From Scilla litardierei (lineage: Eukaryota; Streptophyta; Magnoliopsida; Asparagales; Asparagaceae): a stretch of DNA of 64,000 nucleotides. Position numbers and translations under genes: made by a program. Positions 54,686-64,000 of this stretch are shown one piece after another. The notes below the pieces were generated by a model, which saw only the letters and a list, made by a program, of their open reading frames with translations, was not told the origin of the DNA and did not search any database. The first letter of the stretch is position 1; each line of letters begins with the position of its first letter. The stretch spans positions 11,461,860 to 11,525,859 of the forward strand of contig CM061130.1 of assembly GCA_030789695.1 (NCBI GenBank), in the 5' to 3' direction.

Positions 54686-54989
54686 CCTAGGCTCGGGTCC
54701 AATCTCTTACAAACTCTAGCCTAGGCAAGCTAGCATTAGGATCAATGTCATCGTTCAATCGCATCCCGAGCCCACTCTCGTGCAAACTCGGGCTACGACC
54801 TAGGTTGGGATAGTTCCTACCCATCCAATCTCTTGCAAATGGGTATCGGTATAGAATTGCAACCGAGAATCCTAGTATCGGCCCAATCTCTTGCAAACCG
54901 ATACTAAGGAAACTTAATTTCAACCCAATTCAGATTTCTAGGGTTTCCTATCGAATTGGGATCCAATCTCTTGCAAATCCCAATCGATA
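54686..54989 (-). other. Five consecutive hairpins with one shared loop
   Basis: Loop core on plus: CCAATCTCTTGCAA (minus: TTGCAAGAGATTGG). Stems (plus strand): CCTAGGCT/AGCCTAGG (54686, 54718); CCCGAG/CTCGGG (54765, 54787); TACCCAT/ATGGGTA (54818, 54839); TAGTATCGG/CCGATACTA (54873, 54898); TATCG-A-ATTGGGAT/ATCCCAATCGATA (54949, 54977; one bulged A). Loops are nearly the same while stems are unrelated in sequence yet complementary. It lies downstream of the LTR TATA box, hence in the transcript. Confidence 0.88.
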
Positions 54990-55374
54990 TGAACACCTAG
55001 CTATCTGTATTATATCAATCCCAAACTAACCCTAATCAATTCTAGCAATAGTTCTACCAAATCGTCACAAATCGGAAATTGGGCTCGTAGGGTTCATCCC
55101 CACGCCCTAAGACGTTAAGACTACTCACAAATCTATTGCTAATGGAAGAATAATCAATAGAAACAACAATAGAATTCATAGCAATATTCAAAATAGCAAT
55201 AAAAATAGGATTTTTAATAGAGAGGGAGACAAACCAATGTAGCTTTCCAAGAATCCAACAAAATAACACTTTTCTCTCCTCTCCAATCACAAGAATTAAA
55301 CACTAAAAAGTCTAATCTAAAAAGGCTGCCAAAAGCAATAGAAAAATCGCTCTAAACTAGGTTAGAATCTGGGG

Positions 55375-55381
55375 TTAAATA
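55375..55381 (-). promoter_or_regulatory. TATA-like box of the element 3 LTR
   Basis: The minus strand reads TATTTAA within GGGGTATTTAACCCC, 81 bp after the palindrome array in the direction of transcription. Confidence 0.6.
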
Positions 55382-55462
55382 CCCCCCAAAACTGCCCAAA
55401 AATCCGTGACCAAAATGCCCCTGCGCCTCTTCAAAATCGTGTTTTCCGCTACAGGCGCGCGG

Positions 55463-55856
55463 CTCACTCGGCCGAGTGACAAAGGTCACTCAGCCGAGTG
55501 AGAGACCCTGAGAATTTACAGTAAGTCCGGGGTCTTGGGGGTCTTCACTTCGGGGGTCACTCGGCCGAGTGAGTTGTCGTCACTCGGCCGATGGGCTTTG
55601 TTCACTCGGGCGGACGGCAATTGCCACTCGGCCGAGTGGGGATTCTGATCTCAGACTGACGAAAGACAGTAACTTCGATGTTTTTGATGTCGTCATCTGG
55701 GTGCCACTCGGGCCGACGGGGTACGTCACTCGGCCGAGTCGGCGTCTGATGCTCGGCCGAGTGCACGCTGATACATTGCTTGGAGCGTGTCCGATCTGGC
55801 CAGCCGAGCGGTGTCTCGATGCTCGGCCGAGTGACTCCTTCACTCGGCCGAGTGAG
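55463..55856 (-). repeat. Palindrome array CACTCGGCCGAGTG in the element 3 LTR
   Basis: About ten sites around the perfect 14 bp palindrome CACTCGGCCGAGTG, some paired (TCACTCGGCCGAGTGAC, AAAG, GTCACTCAGCCGAGTGA). Same position relative to TATA as in elements 1 and 2, different sequence. Confidence 0.92.
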
Positions 55857-56152
55857 AAGCTAAAAATGCCCAATCTGAATGTTCTTGCCTCCTCGTCGCT
55901 CCTACGACGTTCTTTCTTCTTCCGCTCCTCTCCAATAGCAAAATACTCCTCGGGGAAGTCCTCGGTGACACTCCGGAGTGGGTGTATCTTGGAATCTCTC
56001 CAAATCGCTCCAAATCTCCTGAAATACGACAAAAACAACAAATCGTGAAAAGTATCGCAATATTGTCGATAATAAATCGTGAAAAACATGATTTGAGCGA
56101 TCTAAATGGCATGCAAACATGCGGAAAAAAAGTGTAAAATACGGAGTGATCA

Positions 56153-58067
56153 AAATCCCCCAAGCTTACATCTTACTCGTCCTCGAGGAAGAAAAGTAAG
56201 GCGAAACCGGTGGATAAAGAAAACGAAAACGATGGAAAAATGGAAAATGAAAAACGAAAAAGAAAGAAGAAAGCGAAGAGGGAAGCTGCTAGATCATTTT
56301 TCTCAGGACGTCGGTTTTGCTTACTCATATAGCATGCACCGAATGTAAAACACATGTCAAAGATTTTTATTTCGATATCATAGTATAATGGTGCAAATAG
56401 AGATAGAAAACTCAAGAATATTGCTATAGCATGAAAAATGGAATAATTCTAAGATTAACATCGTCTGAGGCATCTAAAGCGGTATACAATATCGCAGATC
56501 ACACACTTTTCAATTGAATGCTTTCTATGAGGAGTATAAGAATATCACGCAATAGAATAGAAAGAATAGAAAAGCGTGGATTTCATGAAATGAATGCTAG
56601 GCGTAGATTTCTGAATTTCGTGAAGCTAAAACAATCTCACTGAGTATAGAATATTACTTAGCCTAGGTTGTCATGCACCGTCAAGTAGTCACTCTCTCAC
56701 ACATCATTGGATTCTCTCCCCCAAGCTTATCTATAAGCGTGGTGGCATATACAAAACTGTCTTTACATTCCCCATTTCTTTTGAAGCTCCAAATGCAAAA
56801 GAAAATAAAAATAAAAACAAAAAGAGGGAAGAAAGAGAGAGTATATGAGATGGGATCGTTTATTGAGATTCTTTTCTCTTTTCTTTTTTTATAGCATAGT
56901 ACATATATACACAAATGATCCCAAATCAAAAGAGAGAGAAGGATATACAAGTTTTTCTTTTTCTTTTTGGTTTTGGGAAATTTGGAGCTAGGAATTTAGT
57001 AACGGGGGAAATGCCAAATACTAGAATTGCTAAGGGGAGATTCACCAATGATTTTAAAATAGAGAATTAATGTTCAAGATATGTGGAGAAAGAAATAAAT
57101 ATGTCTCTCAGTTCACTGTATAGGACGTGCATGACAACTTCAGCAGGGTAATCTAGTCTACTCGGTTTCGATCTCAAAAAAGCAAACTAATCCAGATTTA
57201 TCATAGCTAACATCATTCAATCATCCCGAAGTGAAGTGTACAAGTCATGCAAAATAGAAGTGATATAGGAAAAGAAAACGGTACTCCAGATATAAGCATT
57301 CAATGCGTGAATCTTGGTGTGTTTTCTACGATAGCATACATATGAATATTCAGACTCAGCTAATAATAGAATTTCATCCATTTTCATACGGAAAAAGTGT
57401 GGGTTACTATCTCTAAATGCAAGGCAGATCACAGCATATGATATCAGAAATAAAAGCTAAGACATGACAAATATAGCATGCATATAGAGAAAGCTAACTC
57501 CACGTCATCATCATCACAGAAAAAATCATCTCTAGCATGAGATGAAAGAAATAAAGATAAAAAGGGAAAATAAAACTATTTACAATGCGGCACACGAAGA
57601 AAATGAGAAAAACGTGATGCATGGTAAAAGAAAAAAAAGAAAAGTGATGAAAAATGCGTGCAAATGCGGAAAATGGTGTGAAAAAACTAAAAATAAAGGT
57701 GGTAAATCGAAAAGCGTGAGAACTCACTCCCACAAGCTAAAGTGCACAGTGTCCTCAATGTGCGAAGTGTGGCACACCGAGAGACGTGTAATGTGAGGGG
57801 TAGGTGAGGATGCATGCATGATGAAAAAGAAATAAAAATAACAAAATGAAAATATGATGCAGACATGAGGCATGCAGATATAGGAGTGAATCAGATATAA
57901 GAGTGTCACACCAAAAAGTCTCTCCCTCTCTCCCAAAAATGATAAAGATAGATATGATCAAAATGTGGACCCAAAACAGTGAGGGGAGGGGGGTGGGCAA
58001 AAATCATCAGGACCAAGCAGAGACGGGCAGCAAGAAGGCAAAAAAAGATCAATGGCATCAAGGGTGC
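56153..58067 (-). other. 3' untranslated region of element 3
   Basis: On the minus strand it is U-rich and non-coding. TAAGCTTGGGGGA occurs directly at the LTR (56156-56168, polypurine tract) and again at 56712-56724; a related CATTGAGGACACTGTGCACT stands near 57757-57738. Corresponds to 31100-32763 of element 1. Confidence 0.7.
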
Positions 58068-60146
58068 CTAAGAGGGTGGTGCTGCGTCGTCTCCGTCCTG
58101 AGGCGGAGGTGGAGGTGGTGGTGGCGGCTGGGGAACAGTCTGCTGGGTGGGTGGGAGTGTGGGTGTGGGTGTAGGAGCAGGCTGGGTGGGTGTAGGAGGG
58201 GTCGGTACGCGAGAAAGCCGCTCGAGAATCTGAGTGAGGTAATAGTGAATGCCCGGAAGTAGGTCGAAGCGGCTGGCCATAGCGGTGATGGTGGCAGACA
58301 GGGTCCTGAGGTCACCTCTGAGGCCACTCACCGCCCCCTCAAGAGTGCGAATGCTCTGAAGTACAGTGTCAGGGGGAGGTGGTGCAGAGGGACGCACGTG
58401 TCTGTGCTGTGCAGGATGGGGCTGGCGGACTCGGGTGGTGTAGTGGATGGGCTCAGCAGGCATGTGGAGGAAGGGTTCTGTGCTCATAAGTGGGGGCCTA
58501 GCCTCAGTGCGAGGCTGGGGCGCAGGCTGGTGTGAGGTGGAAGCAGCAGCAGTGGAAGTGTAAGACAAAAATGGCGACGAGACGGCAAGAGAGGTCAGTG
58601 ACACAGACGTGGGAACAAACGTCACGACACTCTCAGATAGTACGGCCGCAGTGGGGTCAGGAATGTCTATCGCTGGGGAGGAAGTGTGGGGTCCAAAAGG
58701 TGAAACCCCAGCGGAGAGCAAAGTGGACAGTGACCCAACGACTGCGGCGAAGGAAGAAGGCTCTCCGTTCTCAACAAAAGTAGGTGGGCGCTTGGGTAGT
58801 GCGGAGCAAAGGGGCTCAACGGACAGAGGGCCAGCTGTGGTGGGAGTGGTGGTGGGCTCAGCAAGTGTACTCCCGACACCGGCAGAAGTGTGGACAGTGG
58901 TGTCGGGAGCAGCAGAAATATCAGGCACAGGCTGAGGGGCCACGGGGTCAATGGGTGCAGCGTGGGCCTGCTCAGCCTGCTCAGCCTCCTCGGCCTCAAG
59001 CACGTAGGCGGCGGGGATCAGGAGATCCATCGTCGGAAGCCAGTCCACCTGTGCTGGTCCTATCTGTGTCCGAGCTGGGCTCGGAAGGATCATGTAGTCA
59101 GCACCGTAGGGACCGTGCAACCAAACCCAGTGCCGCGGGCCGTGTGGATGAAGAATCTTCATCCGGGCCATGACGTCTATAGATAGTGAAGTGGGGCCCG
59201 GAGAACGACGCAAATTGGCCGGTAGGTCCTCGCCGGTCATCAGGGCGAGCAGGGTGATCAGACCGCCGCAACATATCGGTGAGCAAGCACCCACCGATAC
59301 GATGATGCGGTCCAAAAACCAGCTCGCGATATCAATCACGACGGCGGGGACCAACTCGGCACTCCCCCTAGCTAGAACTCTGGGGCGCGTCATCGCATAG
59401 AGCATATAAAGCTCCGGCGTGGACATCGTCCCAGGCTCATACCTCGCCAAAAAAGTAGTCGCCATAAGGCGCTGAGCTATGCGGAGGCATGGGTGGACGA
59501 TGGCCGAGGCCTTGGCCCTACTAGGGTCAAAGGCAGCTGGTAAACCCGTGATCCGGGCCCAGAAAGCGTGGGAATCGAAGTAAGGTGGGGGGATGTGAGT
59601 GGGTGCGTAGCCACGGTCGGCCCCGGGGATATCGGGCCACGAAAAGAATGCTCTCATCATACCGAGAGTGACCTGGCACTATCGGTCCATAAACCTAAAC
59701 GAGCATCCCTCGTCAGTCCGGGCTATAGAACTCAGCACCTCAAGTGTCGGACGGACGAAGGTGTCCGCCGACACTTGGAAAAAATCTCGCCAACCCATGT
59801 TGTCTTACAACGTGAGCATCCCCTCAAGTACCCCCAGGCGTCCTAGGTCTGCAAGGTGTGCGAACCTGGAGGGTACAATCGAGCGCTGGGAAATGCGCTC
59901 AAAAATGACGCGGTATGCGTCGTCTCGAAACGTAATCCCCAGCGGCCCGACAAGTGGAGCCGGTGGTGGCAGTGGGTCGGCAGGGAGTGGCTGTGCGGGG
60001 TGAACGGGGACAGCAGGCTGTGGCTGTGCGGGGTGAGGTGGTGTAGGCGGAGGAGAGTCCTCCATCTCATGGGAGGGGCCGGGCTCATCCGGCCGCTTCC
60101 GCTTGGCGGAAGCTCTCCTGGTGCGTGGCCGTGTCCGGGGCGGCAT
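58068..60146 (-). pseudogene. Athila-type ORF2 of element 3, two stops
   Basis: The ATG at 60146 opens MPPRTRPRTRRASAKRKR, a strongly basic stretch that could be a nuclear localisation signal. One frame of 692 codons runs to TAG at 58070-58068, interrupted only by TAA (59805-59807) and TAG (59679-59681). A Pro-rich linker precedes the Athila ORF1 family domain (about 59900-59040): DAYRVIFERISQRSIVPSRF, DNMGWRDFF, ASAIVHPCLRIAQRLMATTF, ICCGGLITLLA. The C-terminal region is disordered with one amphipathic segment (TLEGAVSGLRGDLRTLSATI) and a poly-Pro end. It matches element 1's ORF2 in domain order although the sequences are strongly diverged. The role is unknown; the position corresponds to retroviral env but I see no signal peptide or membrane anchor. 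Confidence 0.87.
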
Positions 60147-60694
60147 GTGGGCCCCGAGTGCTCACCAAAAATAGAAAAAACGCGGCGTGCGAAAATAAGT
60201 GGAACGAGTATACCGTAACACGCCGCAAGAGCAAAATAGTGGATGCGTGCGAAGACGCCGCCTCCACGAAGCCAAAAACGCTCCCCGGAAGCTCCCCTAG
60301 GCTCCCCTAAGCTCCCCAATATAGCCTGCACATCAAACGAAGATATCAGCGAGTAATATTCAAAATGTATGGGGGGTTAGGGGTATAATAGATAAATTTT
60401 GAAGTTAATTTGGTGTAGGGGTTCGATTAGCACATGGATCGTTGAAAAATACAAGAAATAGGAGAAAATGGGAAAAATTGGGCATACCGGAGCTCGGCCG
60501 GCGGCGAGGGAGTCGCCGGTGACTCGGGCAGAGGGGCGACGGCGTCGGTCGGCGGTGGTCGGCCGAGCGCAGCTGCGGCGAGGGCGGATCAGGCGAATGG
60601 GGGCGAGTTTGGGCGTAGGGAGCTGATCAGGCGCGGGCTCGGGAGAACGGATGAGAAATAATTTCTTCGAATTCCGCGCCGAGCCCGCAGCGCC

Positions 60695-60702
60695 TTATAT
60701 AG
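60695..60702 (-). promoter_or_regulatory. Internal TATA box ahead of ORF2 in element 3
   Basis: The minus strand reads CTATATAA within TTTTCCTATATAAGGCGC, about 10 bp after the internal palindrome array and some 550 bp ahead of the ORF2 ATG. Same layout as 28625-28632 in element 1. Confidence 0.7.
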
Positions 60703-60712
60703 GAAAAGTTAC

Positions 60713-61099
60713 GACTCAGCCGAGTGACTATGTCGCTCGGTCGAGTGAACGTAACGGAAATATTTTTGAAAATTCCTCCCCGCTTACGACTCGGCCGAGT
60801 GGCTTTGCCACCCTCGGCCGAGTGGCTTTGCCACCCTCGGCCGAGTGGCTTTGCCACCCTCGGCCGAGTGGAAATAGTCCATTCGGCCGAGTGGCACAAG
60901 CTACTCGGCAGTTCTCGCTCTAGGAGCGTATCAGTTTCACTCGGCCGAGTGAAGATATATACTCGGCCGAGTGGCAATTATACTGAAATCAAGAAAAGAA
61001 ACAGAGAGTTGGGTACAACAGACTTCCCTAGTTTGTGCACCGCTCAGGCGGACGAACTTATGTACTCGGCCGAGTGGATATTCTACTCGGTCGAGTGAC
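60713..61099 (-). repeat. Internal palindrome array between Gag-protease and ORF2, element 3
   Basis: About eleven CACTCGGCCGAGTG-type sites. Three direct copies of a 28 bp unit (CCTCGGCCGAGTGGCTTTGC plus CACC) lie at about 60790-60870. Several sites have one substitution (CTCGGTCGAG, CTCAGCCGAG). Confidence 0.93.
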
Positions 61100-61359
61100 C
61101 CATGTTTTCTGCTGTTTGGCTCCGTTTGGGCTCTAATCTCTGTTTTTCTTCCTCCAGTTGATTTCTTCCTCCTCCTAAGCATCGAGCGCATTCCTGGAGC
61201 GCTCTTTGTCGCCTTGTTCATCCTCCTAATGATAGATATCCCTTTCTCCTCTCCTGTCAAAGAAAAATAGGACCCGTTATCACGAATTTTTCAGGCAAAC
61301 GACTCAAAACACTAATAATTTCTAAAACAAAAATAAAGAACAAAGTAAAAATAAAGCGA

Positions 61360-61410
61360 TAACCATCGGGTTGCCTCCCGACAAGCGCTCGTTTAAGGTC
61401 TTGAGCTCGA
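61360..61410 (-). other. Conserved Athila post-pol linker of element 3
   Basis: The minus strand reads CCTTAAACGAGCGCTTGTCG then GGAGGCAACCCG, the same words as 28095-28135 in element 1. It follows the protease stop within about 30 bp. Confidence 0.75.
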
Positions 61411-61428
61411 CCCCCTTGGATTTTCAAT

Positions 61429-64000
61429 TTAATGCGGGATATTGGGTGCATATGAGATGCACCCGTCGAATTTATCGGGAAGAACGCTCGGATTTGGATG
61501 TTGTGGCAGCGTGTTCTTCCTCAGTGCTCCTTCGTCTCGGGTAGTGTTGGGGGGTGGCTCCCCCAAGCTAGTGCTTGCTCCGGGCCTTGGCTTCACCGGT
61601 GACACCGATTTCCGTATCGGTGGAGCTTTCTTCGGAGTCCTCATCTTTGAGAGCTTGCAGAGCTCTCGTATTCTTACGACATCAGCGTCGCCTTCATCAA
61701 TTTCTACGGAGAGATCGGGAGAGTGCTCCATCTTTTCTTCTTGGCCCAAGTCCGGCCCTTCCTCAAAATCATCCTTGAATAGTGCGCCGATGGAATGGGG
61801 GATCGTCTCCTCAATGACCTCGTCAAGGAGGTCCATATAGTCGAGCTCCTCATGATAAGGCATGTGTTTCATTGCCTTGGGTATATGAAGCTCCACTTCG
61901 ATGTTGCCGACGTTCAATGTTAGAGTCCCTTCACGTACGTCGACAATGACACCGGCGGTGGCGAGGAACGGGCGTCCAAGTATTAGCGACGTATCGCCCT
62001 CCTCCTTGACATCCATGACCACAAAGTCGTATGGCAAACAAATGCCTCCCGGGACTTGTAACGGGATGTCCTCTGCGATCCCTACCGGCCTTGTGATCCG
62101 ACCATCTGCTAATTTTATCCGCATGTCGGTAGGCTTCAAATCTGTGCCGGTGTTTAGTCTTCGGAACATAGAGAGAGGCATGAGGCTAACACTAGCCCCT
62201 AAGTCCACTAACGCCTTTTGTAGAGGGACGCCGCCTAAGGTGCAAGGAATTCGGAAACTCCCCGGATCTTTGAATTTGGCGGGCTCCTTCTCTTTCCTTG
62301 TGAACCAAGTCCCCTCCTCAGCGAGCATGATTTTCTCCTTCCTCTTTCTTCCCGTAATCAAATCCTTTAAGAACTTGGCGTATGTCAGGATCTCCACGAT
62401 AGCGTCGAGGAAGGGGATATTGAGGCTTACCCCTCTCAAATACTCGAGAAACTTGGCTAACCATTTCTCCATCTTTGCTCTAGCTAGCCTCTGAGGGAAT
62501 GGGATCGGTGGCATAAAACGCCTCTCTTCAATCAGCTGCTCCGCTCTGGACTTTTCTTCCCCTTGCGGCTCTTTCTCTATCTCAACTTCAATGACCAGCT
62601 CACTTGGCTCTACTCTCTCCACCACGGGCTCCTTGGTTGGAATCATGACAGGGGTGGTATGCTTCCCGCCTCTCATAGTAACTGCAACCACGGTGTTGAT
62701 GTGTCCGGTGGTGCCCCGTGGATTTTGCTCGGGTTGAGCTGGCAACTGTTGACTATTTCGATTGAGCAACGCAAGTTGCTCCGAGATTTGGCCTACAACG
62801 GTTGCAAGGGAATCTTGGCCCGCCTTCAAGGAAGCATTAGTCTTCTTCTGCTCGACCATAAACTCCTCCACTCTAGCTTCAAAATCAGAACGTTGTTGAG
62901 CTTGTGGAGGGTTTGGATTTCTCCACCCTTGATTGTATCCGGGCGGCCTATAGGGTCCCGCATGTTGCTTTGGTTGGAAATTTTGTTGCGGTGGCCCCCT
63001 TGGTGGATAATGTTGTTGTTGTTGTGGTGGTGGTTGAGCTTGATGAGGTAGTTGTTGCGGGGGGTTTAATGCTCCATCATTGTTGGCATAGGAGAAACCG
63101 GGATGGTTTCTAGTGGTCGGATTGGCCCAATATCCTTGGTTCCCCGCGACGTATTGAACTTGCTCCAAAGATCCCTCTCCTTGTTCTCCTCCCAAATACA
63201 TAGCTTGGGATTGGTCTTGCCAATCACACATTTGATTTGTTGGTGTGGATGTGGAAGGGGTTCCTTGGGGCTTCGTAATATATTTCTCCAGTCTCTCCAC
63301 TACCTTGTGGAGAGAATCAAACTTGTTGGCAAGCTCCGCCACGGCCTTGGCCTCATAGATGCTAGATGGCTTCAAGGAGGATGAAGAGTGTCCTCGCTCG
63401 TCGTCCCACTATTGATTGTTCGAGGCCATCTCCTCAATTAAGGCCGTAGCTTCGTCGGGAGTCTTCGATAGGATGGCCCCATTTGCCGTGGCATCAATAA
63501 TCTGCTTGGTCCCCGGTTGGAGACCATTGTAGAAGCTATGGACGAGCTCCCAATCTTCAATGCTATGGTGGGGGCACTGATGCTGCAGGTCTTTGAAGCG
63601 CTCCCATGCCTCGTAGAGTGTCTCTTGAGGTCCTTGCTTGAAGGACATGAGAGCACTCCTAATCTTTACCGTCTTGGAGGGCGGATAGAACTTGTCGATA
63701 AACGCGCTCGCCAACTCATCCCATGTGGTGAAAACTCCTTCAGCTTACGTCCTCAACCAATAAAGAGCTTTATCCTTTAGTGTGAAGGGGAAGATGTGCA
63801 GTCTGATGGCGTCTAGGGTGACGCCCGGCATCTGGAAGGTGGCGCACTTTGATAGGAAGAGCTGGATGTGGTAGTGGGGATTATCATGGGGATTCCCATG
63901 AAAAGGATCTTGTTGCATAAGGACCACCAATCCGGTCTTCAACTCAAAATTCTCGTGGGCCGCCAACTCTGGCATGGCTATGGACGAGGTCGTGGAGGAA
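61429..64000 (-). pseudogene. Gag-protease of element 3, two stops, start outside window
   Basis: The frame is open at the window edge (IAMPELAAHENFELK), so the start lies beyond 64000. The Gag domain (about 63960-63420) shows LFLSKCATFQ, IFPFTLKDKALYWL, WDELASAFIDKFYPP and CPHHSIEDWELVHSFYNGL. TAA at 63745-63747 and TAG at 63409-63411 interrupt it. A Gln/Pro-rich linker and a helical segment (FEARVEEFMVEQKKTNASLK) follow. The protease domain (about 62290-61900) has the active site DLGAS in ALVDLGASVSLMPLSMFRR and SLILGRPFLATAG. From 63375 to the stop at 61429 the frame is open for 648 codons. There is no RT after it. The product is close in plan to element 1's Gag-protease. Confidence 0.93.

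Larger units (their letters stand above)
54334..56152 (-). repeat. 3' LTR of element 3
   Basis: Minus strand: TGATCACTCCGTATTTTACA (from 56152) to AGGGTGTACA (54334), 1819 bp. The end part (GCGGTAAAACTACACGGTCG, minus) is similar to the LTR ends of elements 1 and 2. Contains the palindrome array (55463-55856), TATA (55375-55381) and five shared-loop hairpins (54686-54989). Confidence 0.87.
54334..64000 (-). mobile_element. Element 3: Athila-like element, minus strand, 5' end outside window
   Basis: From right to left: Gag-protease (64000-61429), post-pol linker (about 61410-61360), palindrome array with TATA box (61099-60695), ORF2 (60146-58068), untranslated region with polypurine motifs, 3' LTR (56152-54334). 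As in element 1, RT and integrase are absent. The palindromes have a different sequence (CACTCGGCCGAGTG), so it is a separate family with the same plan. The possible TSD copy at its left is CCGGG (54329-54333). Confidence 0.9.

Noticed and set aside
55580..56089. ORF of 169 codons across the element 3 LTR
   Set aside because: It runs through the palindrome array, which has a repeating composition; no family signal was seen.
61442..63051. Plus-strand ORFs opposite Gag-protease of element 3
   Set aside because: They are antisense shadows of the conserved minus-strand frame; no start context or domain.

Overview
The window is plant nuclear DNA, probably from a eudicot. It is AT-rich intergenic sequence filled with nested LTR retrotransposons, and it carries plant-type TATA boxes, GT-AG introns, long (TA)n runs and a 500-base N gap. 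No intact host gene is visible. The only recognisable host coding sequence is one isolated thioredoxin exon at 6032-6120.

Layout. 1-104 is the tail of a Sirevirus-like LTR. 2342-3800 is a 5' end of a minus-strand Ty3/gypsy element. About 6485-11532 is a 5'-truncated chromodomain Ty3/gypsy element with eight in-frame stops. 12612-19274 is a complete minus-strand Ty1/copia element (187 bp LTRs, TSD TAATT) inserted in an older LTR-like sequence. 20119-23573 is repeat-rich with no genes. 23579-34342 is a complete Athila-like element (element 1; TSD GATGG). 36490-41667 is an LTR-like block followed by the 3' part of a Sirevirus-like element. About 42281-46129 is the 3' part of a second Athila-like element (element 2). 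46130-48600 and 49625-54333 are 3' parts of two related Tat-like Ty3/gypsy elements in inverted orientation, each with an antisense extra gene. 54334-64000 is a third Athila-like element on the minus strand (element 3), cut by the window end.

How the parts work together. Elements 1 and 3 share a plan: LTR, Gag-protease, no reverse transcriptase or integrase, a conserved linker, a palindrome array with a TATA box, an Athila-type ORF2, a U-rich 3' region with repeated polypurine motifs, LTR. They would need enzymes from other elements to move.

Two patterns stand out. First, Athila-like and Sirevirus-like promoters, including the internal promoter in front of ORF2, are preceded by dense arrays of short palindromes whose sequence is specific to each family; the TATA box lies 8-81 bp downstream of the array. 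Second, the transcribed LTR parts hold series of hairpins in which the loop sequence is conserved and the two stem arms differ but remain complementary, both between families and within one LTR (five in a row at 54686-54989). All boundaries and counts were made by eye from the sequence.
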